NCBI RefSeq assembly: GCF_047948215.1
Contig: NC_134462.1
Location: forward strand, 115,720,937 to 115,784,936
Source of the DNA: Lycorma delicatula
Lineage: Eukaryota > Arthropoda > Insecta > Hemiptera > Fulgoridae
Direction: 5' to 3'
DNA length: 64,000 nucleotides
The translations under genes were made by a program, and so were the position numbers. A model generated the notes under the pieces. The model worked only from the letters and a program-made list of their open reading frames with translations. It was not told the origin of the DNA and made no database searches. Below are positions 51,201 to 63,200 of this stretch, piece after piece (position 1 is the first letter of the stretch; each line of letters starts with the position of its first letter).

Positions 51201-54200
51201 GAAGTTTCGCTTTTGTATCGCTGATATAATAATCGGCATCATATTGAGAACAGAACATCGCATGATCTGATATCTTGAGCATATAATTTTTTCCCACCAT
51301 GCAATTTCTGAAAAATAAAATAAAATAAAATAAATTTTTAATATTAAATTTGTTACAAGAAATTAATTTCATGTTTAATTAAAAAAAAAAAAACAAATAC
51401 ATTTATTTTTTAAACACTGTAGTTTTACGTACCTGGCAGCTAAATCCCTATGTACAACATCAAGTGTTTCCAGATATTTCATGCCAGAAGCCGCTTGAGT
51501 AGCGAGGTATATTAGACATCCGTAACTGGAAAAGGAAATAAATAAAATAATATAATTAATACGAATCGAATTAAAATATGTAATATGAAAAATTACAATA
51601 TTAAACAACTATTATTCTATAAAAAATATTACCGTTTCAACAAATTCAGGTAGATTGTGCTTGCAGTCTCATCAGTTATAACGTTACTTGAATATTAAGT
51701 AGTGCACAGATAATATATGCTGCGTAATCACATACATACTAGTCTACAATTTAAATGCACATGCAACATAAATTTTAATGTATTAACAAACCGATGACAT
51801 ATCTCTTACAGTTACAGTGTAAAATGCCGGTATTTCATAGAATAACTACATTATTTTAACAAAAGTCGGTTTAAGGAAATAGTTACTTTATTTTACATTA
51901 TTAGATAATTATTTCATAAAAAAAAGTTATTCTAATTTGGTTTTATCTTGGGTTGAATTCATCAGCAAGTGAGTATGTGTGTCCTAAAGATTTACGCAAA
52001 ATACAACTTTACGGTACACCATTTCATGCCCTTCCATTTTAAATTAATTATTTGACGTATAAATAAATAGCCTATTAAAAACTCTCCTTACTCTAACAAA
52101 ACTATTATGAACGGTCATACAGTTAACTGTTAACAAAATAAAAATGCTGTGTAACACACTCGTAATAAAAAGTATTAATAATATTGGTGTTATTGTGGAC
52201 TTCTGCACAAATTGTAAAGGTTAAGGAAATACGTTTAATTCGAAAGATACTGTGAATCACCATTACCGAAGCAAAAAATTAAACTAAATATTTGTTTTTA
52301 AATATCACTTCATCTTCATTGTAAAAATGAATGTTTTCTCGTTATTAAAAAAATGGGTTAATCAATATATCAATACAATTATAAAGAATGTTTATTAAAA
52401 AAAGAATATCAAGATCGAAATTACGCATTGAAATAAATATTAATTAACGAATAAAAAAATTGATCAGAAAACATCAAAACTGAATGACGATATTGAAAAA
52501 AAATATACCTACAGTAAAGTTTTTTTTTTCCGTTGGGGGAGGAAAAAGCTCTGCCAGTCGCCGTCAGGCCCGCACTGACGGCAATACGGGAAAGTTAATA
52601 TTCAACTAATAATAACAACATAAAAATAAATAACAATGTAGAAAAGGTTTTGAAATTAATTTTGGAAGTAAATTCGAGTTAGGGTTAAAGGTAATAATTA
52701 TTAGCTTTTTTTTAGAATTTGAAAAAGATAATTTTAAAATTAAATAAAACTACATTGTTTGACAAAGTTTTTATTAGGAAATTTACTAAAAATTTTGAAA
52801 AAACTAGGAATAAATTTTCAAACTCATTAGTAAAAAAATATCCGACAAATATTATCATCTATTTGAAAAAAAAAATCAATGCAGAGTATTGCAGTATTTC
52901 ATCAAATTTAAATTATATATTTAATAGAATGTACGATATTTATTAAAATTTATCACGATTAGTTAGTAGAACTGCTATAAAAATATTTAGTAATAACAGA
53001 AACAAAATAGGCTATACCACAAACGCTTCGATTGAAACCATCATCAGGAAACATATTAAACAAATTAAAAGCACAGTTACACTGCAGTCGACGTCAAACG
53101 TTTCAGCCAGTTTTCATCACAATATCCAAAATATGAATGAAATAAAGCTTGTAAAGAAAATAGGAAATTTACCATGTTTACTATCATAAATATCTGGTAT
53201 AAAATAAAAATTCACTACCAAATAGTAAATAAATTATGATCACAAAATATACGAGTATAATTCTATTATTTTAAAAAAAAACATTAATTTATTACGTCCT
53301 TGTACGAAGTACAAGGACGTAATAAATGTACGAATAATAATTGTCCTTGTACGAAGTACAAGGAAGTATTGTAATCGCGAAAAATTTCGGTTTTCAGATT
53401 TCAACGGAAATAACCAATTTGACCATCCCTGAATCCATTTTGACTATTTTCGGCGTGACGTCTGTACGTATGTATCTCGCATAACTCAAAAACAATCAGC
53501 TGTAGAATGTTGAAATTTTGGATTTAGAACTGTTGTGACATCTAGTTGTGCACCTCCTCTTTTGAATGCAATCGCCTGGACCAAAATCCAAAAATAAATT
53601 GGATTTTGGAGTTTTCTTAACAGCAGTAACGAGCCCTCATTGAGAGATTTTCAATGATATATCATAAGTGGTACTTAATTTCTTTGGTTCCAGAGTTATA
53701 GCGCAATAACATTTTAATTAATGAAATATTTTGATCTTACAAGGGGAAGGCACACCGATTAGAATCCGACTTCATTTTCGACATAGTTTTTTTTAAAAAT
53801 ATATTGTTTTATTGATAATTATTAAACTCTGATTGTAAAAAATTTTTTACGACAAATAATAATTCAATAATAAAAAAAAAAAAATATGAAAAAAATTTAA
53901 TGAAAAATATATGTAATTTAAAAGGCGTACAAGGAAGTCATGTGATGTCCACATCAGATTTTTTGTTGTTTTAAAGTTCAATTCATTATTCAATCTGATA
54001 CTGTTAACAACTTAATTTACAAAATTTTATTCAAAATTTACTTCATTAAATGTATTTGAAATTTAAAAAAAAATAAAGAATTCAAATAATGCAGTTCCTA
54101 CTTTTAATAAAATTTGTTTAATTTACTTTATATGTGCTTTCTGATGATGTTTCAAACGATACGGTTCAACATACGTTTCACCTATGAAAATCTTATTTTT

Positions 54201-57200
54201 ATTAAATTTTTAAATTTATTATAATAAAAGGTTTTTAAATTCCTAAAACATATTACCCGTTATATCAAATTGCCAATAAAATAAAAGTAAAATTAAAATT
54301 ATTTATTCATTTTTTTATCTAAACATACCTAAGCGTAGGATTGTCTTCTTCAGGCCCACCAGCTTGTAACTGTAAAAATGTTGGTAGATCACCAAATTCA
54401 CAGTGTTCTTGTAGGATGCAATAAGGTTCCTCTTGACTACAAACACCAATCACTCTTACTAAATTTGCATCTTTTAGACTTCCGAGCCATCTAGTTTCAC
54501 GTAAGAATTCTTGCCTAAAATAAAACACAAAAGGTTGTAGGTAATACATATTTACCTTACATTAAATACAATTTTTTTATGAATATTAATTTATGAACAA
54601 ACTGTTACGGATTATGGTTTACATTTTTCAATCCTGAAACTGCGAAAATAATAAGTTAAACCCACAAGGTTATATCGTATATAAATGGATTTGTTGTTTA
54701 TGCAACTAAAACATAACTGTTACGATATTGTTTATATTCCAGGTTGTACACCCCGAGCAATTGTTTTTTTTTTACTTAGTATAAATAACTAAATTATATA
54801 CTCCTGTGAAAACTTACAGAATTTCCAATTTTAATGTGAAACTCAGTTATCACAAATATACTGTATACATATCTTATTATAATGCGTATTTATATCTTAA
54901 ACATCACCCTGTCGTTGATAAATTATAAAAGGATGTAGGTCTGTGTTTGCTTCATATGTTTCGGGAAGCATGCGCAGTTATGTACCGTTGCGGTTACTTG
55001 CCGGTGTTTCACTCTTTTACCTAAAACCGTAATGTTAATGTTAACGTTAACGTTAACGTTAACGTTAACGTTAATGTTTACGCACGTAATGTGCGTATGC
55101 GGAAACGTGTATGTTTGTTATGTATAGAAGCATGTATTCAAACATATATGCATGCACTAACGATGCTAGTAGGGCACCCGCAAGCACATTAATTTCAAGA
55201 CATAACCTGTCATTCTGTCACAACCACATTTATGCGGTATATATACTGCCAGCCTTAAACAAAGCCAGAAGGCTTATCTAGGTTAAGTTTACAGTGGAAT
55301 TTGTTATAAAATTAACAAATATCTTGCATATTAATCTGTTTACGTTAATAATACCAGTAACATTATCGTCTATTATTTATTTTTAGAATTCTATTTATTA
55401 TATAAATATGCAATTGCAGTTTTAATTTGAGCTTGACTAATCGACACGCTATAAAAATATAAACGTTTTAAATTATAGATTGTCGTATAAAAAATTATCG
55501 TTGTTATTCTCTAATGAGTTTTATCGGTCTTTAATTTTAGATATAAATCTTTCTACGAAAGCAGAACCTGCAAGTTATACTGTAGGTACAAAACAAAAAC
55601 CACCTAATCGCCGTCCACTTTTACAATTAAAACAAAATTACAAATATTTGTACATGAAAATATACATAAGTGAAAGCTGAAAAAAAAAATTTCAGAAAAC
55701 CTTTCTTGAAGTTAAAATAATACATGAAATGTAATTGATCATTGTTTTTTTTGTTTTTTTTTACATCTAACGTAGAAATAGGTTTCTTAAAGGAGTAATT
55801 CAACATAAAAATTACGCATTAAATAAAACAGTTGTAACAATAAAAATATCTTGAAAATTCCCACTAGCGGGAGCCTTTATAAAAGAGTTTTTATAAGTTT
55901 TTAAGTTATTTAATATGAAATTAATTTATTTCCTTTACGCTAAATTGTTTTTCTAAGAAATATAAAATTACTATGTAAAATAAATAATAAAGAGCGATAA
56001 AATATATTAATAAATAAGTTACGGGAAATTAAAGATTGGGCGTTGTAAAATTAAAAAAAAATTTGTTACAACATCGGGCTCGTCGTAAATCAGTGATTTA
56101 ACAGTCGATTTTCGAAGTCGAAGATTCTGAGGTACGGATTTGAATGCTAGACAGTGGTTAACGGTGTACATTGGCGGTTGGTGTTCAATTAACCACACGT
56201 CTAAGGAATTTTCGACCTGAGTTTGTACAAGACTACATTTCATTTATACATGTAATTATATATTATCCTCATCTCATTGCTCTGGCGTGGGGGGGGGGGC
56301 ATAATATTGTTCACTAGTTGAACAGACTGCAATGTACACTATAGCTCTCAAATTCGATCAGTACTGTACAGCAAAACGAGTTGTTCGATTTTTTAAGTAG
56401 CACTACTAAACAAATGATGTGGTAAATTGGAAAACAGAAAAAAAACATAATAGTTTATAAAAAAGTTTTATTTAATTTGATATCGATTTTTTTATTAAAC
56501 AATTATCATCTAGAGATTTAAAAAATCCACCGAGTATTTTTTTAATTATTATTTTGATTTATTTATATATTTCTATCAAATATATAAAATAAGATATTGA
56601 AAAAAGTGTTGAGGGTGTATCAACGACAATTCTTTCATTTTTTACAACTTATAATTGCAGTTATAATGTGATAGTGCAAAGATTTGCACTAGATGATAGA
56701 TGATAGTACTAGATTTGCACCGGATGTAACTTGGTTAGTAAACTTTGCATTTTATGAAAATATATCTGAGTTTTATCTTTTAGCAGAGAGAACTTGGCAA
56801 TTTGGAAAACGATTGGGAAAAAAACACAATTTGTTGAAATAGATTTACAAATGCACAAAATAATCTTGCTTGTCTCTGAAGAGTAGAATAGTATCGGAGA
56901 AAGCGTGGACAAAACTTGTAGATGCTCTTCATATAGCAGCAGGTAAAATATATTTAAAATATTATAATTTTGTTACCATAGGTACACCATGGAAATTTTC
57001 CTCTCTCCTTGAAAATGGTAAAATTGAAATAAAACCGTAGAATGTTCAGACATTTTTTTTTATTGATTTATAAAGAAAATAATCTCAATTTACAATGCGT
57101 AGGGCAAAATAAAAAAAATATAATGTACAACCAAATACTAATTATAAATATGTAGAACTAGATAATCAACTGTTGTTTAGCATTACATAGTCACAAAATT

Positions 57201-60200
57201 AATTTTTTAGAGGCCAAATTTTTTTTTAAATTTCCATGATTAACTGAAATTAGATTGTTGGGAAACCTTTTTTATTAATGTTGATGGAGAAAATTCATCA
57301 TTAACCTGCAATAGGGGATTCTTTCTGGTCGTATTAAAACGATTTTTAACGTATTAAAAAACGTTTTGTCAAAAGATTTTAAACTTTGTTCAAAGGAGAG
57401 GATATGTTTCATTGATTTAAAGGTTCATGCTATCTGTACCAGTATTTTTCGCGATATATATCTTTTATCTTAATCAACCCCGTAAAAGCAAGTTAAAGAA
57501 ACGTAAATTAGTTTGTTGTGGACAATCTGAGTTGAATTTTTCGGCTGCTTAAATTTTTAAGCTGCTTAACCCTTTTGATTGAGATTACCTAATGCGTCTA
57601 GTTTGTAATTTTTACTTTGGTAAACGCTGTGAAAATATTTGTTTCGTAGTAATATTTAAAATGATTTCTTCCCTATATTTTAATCGTTTTATTTTACATA
57701 TGTATTTAATTTCCTCAGTATAATCTTAAGGTGATTGTCTAATAATCGCAATGGAGATCTATTTTTAGATTTTAAGACGGTTCATTTTAGAAACGATTTT
57801 TGAGGGTTTACTTATTTTTCAAGTTATTGTAATCACTTTTAGCTCTTTCTACGTAAATAATGATACGATATTACAGAAATTCAAAGGAAAATTCTTTGTA
57901 GAATCATAAATTTATACTAAACTTGCAATAGACAAAAATTAAAAGAAAAACATATAACAAATTACCGAACACAAAAATAAAACTTCAGTTTTTCAAATAA
58001 ATATATTTAAATTAAAAAATCAAAAACATACACTTATATTTTCAATCGACAAATATAAATAAAAATTTAAATATCACCATCGATAAAAATACATTTCCAA
58101 TAATTGTTTATATTCAGAATACAATAACTGTTTATATGTTAATTGAATATAACTACGCAGAAACTTACTTGGTAGCTTCATTGCATCCTCTCCAAAGTGA
58201 TTTTACAACAATTTGTTTCTTATGAAAAGATGATAACCCATTATATTCTGGAACACCTTCTGCTTCACAAAGATGCACCTGAAAAAAATTAATAATTAAA
58301 TAAAGCAGTAAAAAAAATTAAATTCGCTTTAAAAGATTTAAAGATTTTTAATTGTCGTACAAAATACTAATATTAGTAATTTATATTTAGAAATCTCAAT
58401 TTATATACATTTTAGAAATGGAGTACTGGACCGGTGACTGGCTTCTTGCTACTTATGAACACGTGGTACACTACCTCTTCCACTGCACTATTATCTTTGA
58501 AATACTATTATCGTTGAAATTCGTTTCTTTTTATATGTATGTTCTTGGTCGTTTCTTTTTGCGAGTATTGAGATTCCCGTTTTACCGACTTTTTTATACA
58601 GACCATTGCGCTTTGTTAATTATTTTGGCAACGTACTTAAAGGTTTCAGCTCTCAAAAATTTACCGTATTTTATATTTAGTATGAAACTGTTTTTCGAAA
58701 AAATATCCCAAACCGGGTTTTTTCCAGTTATTTTCTGTTTTTAAAAAATATTTTGCTAAGATTGCGAGATCATTTGGAAATACAAAGCAATCTATCTTTT
58801 TTCTTGGGTTCTATCTTAATATTTTCAACTTTACTTTTATACTCCACACTGTATTGTAAATAATATAATAAAATGTACAAAATACTTAATATTTTTAAAT
58901 ATAAAAAAATAAGTTCGAAAAAAAACAGAAAATATTTTATTAATATGAAAATTATTTACCCAGCTGAACGGCATAAATATAATATAAATGAGAATCGGAT
59001 ATAGATTAATATCTACTTAAAATATAAGTAAAATATGAGCTCAATAGAAAATATATATATAAGTTACAAAAGAAAATTTTAACATACCATTCCAAATGAT
59101 CCTTCTCCCATTTTTTCAAGGACACGTAAACGATGTCTGGTAAATTCAGGTAGTGTTATCGTTCCTTCTGGAGTTCCTTCAGGTAATTTTAGAGGTGTTA
59201 ATTTACCAGGTGATAAATGTTGCTCCCTTCTTTCAGACTGAAAAAAGAATTAAATTATTTGAAATAATTATAAATTATAATAGAAGAAGACTGTTAATGT
59301 AGAAATAAAATATATAACAGGAATAAATATATTTATTTATATATTTAATTTAACTATATTAAAACAGCAATAATCCTGAAAAACGTTTCATTACTTAAAA
59401 ATAGTCACGTTTTCCTCAAATATTTTCAATCTAAATACAGTAAAAATCTGATGTATGAAATATAAAAAAAGCAATAATATATAATACATTATTTCTAAAA
59501 ATTTGTTAAGCATGGCCCGTTAGTATAAGCAAATTAAAGTTAATATATATAAAACCGCTTACCAACAATTGAAATCGAAGCGTTCAAGCGCTTTCGGAAT
59601 TAAATTTCATCTTCAGGAACTCTCATATTGTCCTATTTGTAATGGTAGTTAAAACTTCACATGTAAATTATAAAAAAATTGTGCTATTTGCTTAAAACGA
59701 AACAATTGGTCGTCATATTTATAAAACGCAACAGCTGAGAACACCAAATAGATAGGACATTTATGTTGACATAATTTTATAACATATGACGACCAATTGT
59801 TATGTTTTAAGCAACGATCACGGTTTTTTATAATTTACATGTGAAGTTTTAATTACTATTACAAATAGGACAAATATGAGAGTTCGTGGAGATGGAATTT
59901 AATTCCGAAAGCGCTTGAAGGCTTCGAATTCAATTGTTGGTTAGCGGTTTTTTGTATATTAACTTTATTTACATAATCTCTACCCGATAATGTTGAATTA
60001 AATAAAAAATAATGTAAATTAAGCAAATACGGATGAAAATACCAAATCTGAATAAACTTATTTAATAATGTCTTTTTTGATTAACACAAATAACATTTTA
60101 ATTTACATTTCTTCCTATTATTTTTTTATTATAATAAAAGTCTAAACGAGCGCGAATGTTTACCTTTTTTTAAATTTTGTTATAGCTTGCTAAAAAAATT

Positions 60201-63200
60201 CATTTTTGGGCAAGCTAGCTGAAAAATTAAACTGGTAATTCCTACATCAGAAATTATAATTTCATAATGTCATAAGTAGGCTATTATGCTTAGATACAAA
60301 TAATATAAGAACTACAAAGATTTAAAAAAAAAAATATATTTTTTTTTGCAGTACAACACTGCGGTATGAAAAAAAGAAAAATTAGAAATGAAACATCCAG
60401 AGGTTCTATGAAATATATTGTTGCAGAAGAATGTTGAAAATAAATTACATTGAAATGATGAAGTTTAAAGATGAATACACTAAGAGAGCTGAAGGATTTC
60501 CCCGTCGTTGACAACCGAATTGGCTTGCATCGGCGAGACGGGTGAGCGGGTTTGTTGTATTACCTAACTAGACGACACCATCCGATTACTAATAGCGTGA
60601 CACATTTGTGTATGAAATGCAAACACAACAGATTAGTACAATACGATGACTAGTACAGTAGACACAGCTGCGGGTGAGGGCAAACTTTCAGCTCACGTAC
60701 TGTACGAATGAAGAAATTTTGTGATCTATTTTTAAAAGATATGCATAAGGTTTTTGGGATTAAATAAGATAACCAGGTAAAGTTTGTTTGCTTAAAGGCG
60801 GATGTGTAGAAGGTAAAAATGTAGAAGAATAAAAAAATTTAAAAAACTGAAGGACATAGGACGTAATAAGTAATTTGAGATTAGAAGATTAACTACAAAG
60901 AAAAAGAAATAAAGAATAGATAAAAACCAGTATAGAATGCTGTTGACTACAATAGAAAAGTCGACATATAGTTATGAAGAGGGCTTGCAAATTTGGATTT
61001 ACTTGTCGGCCAACCGACCGTCGAGTTCAGAAAAACCATGATTGACATCAAATAAAATGTTAAACTACATTCATTCATACTGCTTATCAGTATTCATTAA
61101 TTCATGACCTGAGTAATTTAGCAGCGATAATTATTATAAAAGTATATTTTATTTTATAGCTGTCATCAAAGTAAATGTAAATAATTATAGAATATGGAAT
61201 TATCTTCCAAAATCTTAAAATGGCTTTCACGTTGAACGTTACCTATTTTTTTTTTTTTTAATCTGTAAAAATAAAGAAATCATGTAAGTCTTTTACAACA
61301 AAAGAAAAGATTCAATAATATTACTTCTGATCCTATCTCTACGTCTAACTATCCGGTTTTATTTTCTTCTTAATATTTTTAGAGTACAAAGTAAATGGAA
61401 AACTCACATAAAGGAAATATTTTATTCGGTAAATGTTTGTTTCGGAAAATCTGCACTATTTGGGAACTGGAGCGGAAGTATTATCCTGATGAAACTGTAT
61501 TACCTTTTTAAGTATTTTGCATACAAAGAAGAGTATTAAATTTAATATTGTACTCAATATAAAGATTGAAAAATTTATATAAAGAAAGGTTAAATTAAGT
61601 ATTATTTAATAAAATATTGAACGTAATTATTATATTCAAGTGATTTAATTTTCCCATTATTATTAATAATAAAATAATAATGATAATAATAAATTATTAT
61701 AAAAACTACACTACATCGGTAAAATAATTGCTTTACTGCACCAAGTCTTTTTTAATACGATGGACCAAAAAAAAAATCACAAAATTGGTCTAGGAGTATA
61801 TAATTAAAATAAATCGATTTTTTAACTGGAAACTTGAAATTATTACGTAATTTTAGTAAATTCATACAAACTATATATTTTTCCTCCAATTTGGGCCACG
61901 GCTGAACGATTGTGTTCAATATTTTCAATTCTGGTTGCGGGTGAAGCTTCTTCTTATGAAAAAGCAAAAGCTTTTTATGAGACTTTTGTAGAGAAATGCA
62001 ATTTTTTGTTGTAAATATTTGAGCTGGTCGAAACAAAATCAGTCGTCAATCATTACGTATTAACAGTTCTATTAAATTTTCTTGCTTCCACTCTAGGAAA
62101 ATACACTAACCGCCAGTTGAACTATAGACAAACTGAATTCCTGCTCCTCGGAGAAGTAGTTAGGTATTTAAATTAGCGTCGTTCATCTTCTTTCGCGTTT
62201 CCTGGTACGTAATTCGTCGTTTTTAAAATAAAAATTAATTTCTGCTAATGGTGTAATAACGGTTTTACTCAGACGTTTACTGAATCCATGTTAAGAATTT
62301 GAGTACCGAATGAATTACAGTAAACTTTGTTCGGCTTGTTGAGAGCAGTTCTGCTTAAGATTCTATTTGGAGAGTTTTACCAATCCGATGGCTGTATAAA
62401 AAACTTTACATTGGACTACTTTTAAATATTTGACGCGCCCAGTAATATTCTCATAGACATATTTTTATCAAGATTTTAGCATGATTATTTACAGTAACGG
62501 TAGCTATTATATAAAATTAACCTGTATTTGGAAATATACATCAGTAAATCCTGTGGAATCTCGATCTCTCGGTGATTTTAATCTCCATCTCTCTCTAAGC
62601 AGCCCGAGCTTTTAAGGTTTGGTTTACATGTCGAGATAATATCTGTTGATTGACTATTTAAGATTTTCATATGATAAAAAAAAAGGGACGACTAACTCCA
62701 GGTTCCTTTTACCGTTCAATTCAGTAATTTTTGAACTTGTTATTCCATAATTCGAGTCGACTAATCTCTGGGGTGGTATATGTGAATTGTACTAGTTTAA
62801 GAAGCCCTTTATTGACTATAGTCCAGCTTCAGAAAATGATATCAACAGACTGGCGTCATCTGCTTATTACCGCCCCCACACTGGATGTAAGCGTGTGGGT
62901 TGGTCTAACAATAGAGTTTAGTGTTATGCATCCTATTAGTTGTTAAGCAGAGTATTAGCATGAATATAGACATAGATAGATAAGAGCCATTTTAAGCTTT
63001 TAGCTATTACTCTACGATTTAATTAAGTCATGAGAGAAATCGTAGCAGAATATTATGAATATATATAGAATTTTACATACATTTTTCTTGAAATTTATTA
63101 TATATACTGTATATAACAATCACTTATGAGAAACTGTAGATAAAAAAAGGAATTCAATTATTTATGGATGTTGAAGTTGGTTTTGTTTAATTATTGTGTA

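Larger units (their letters stand above)
51526..54328 (-). other. Ddr intron (2.8 kb) with repeats
   Basis: Bounded by GTATGT at 54328 and CCTTTTCCAG at 51526. Contains a GC-rich patch at 52528-52590 and the family C repeat at 53287-53965. The rest is AT-rich with no gene. An open frame at 52719-52946 is Lys/Asn/Ile-rich and looks like chance. Confidence 0.8.
54515..58168 (-). other. Ddr intron (3.7 kb)
   Basis: Bounded by GTAAGT at 58168 and TATTTTAG at 54515. Holds the TTAACG hexamer array (55031-55080), a GC-richer stretch at 54890-55270 without a readable protein, a family B SINE at 56066-56285 and a run of ten or more G at about 56290. No gene. Confidence 0.85.

Noticed and set aside
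55031..55080. Telomere-like repeat
   Set aside because: The unit is TTAACG, not the insect TTAGG, and the array has only about seven units.
56019..56243. 74-codon minus-strand open frame
   Set aside because: It is the antisense of a family B SINE.
58418..58744. 108-codon plus-strand open frame
   Set aside because: Phe/Leu/Tyr-rich, no domain, inside a short Ddr intron on the opposite strand; likely chance.
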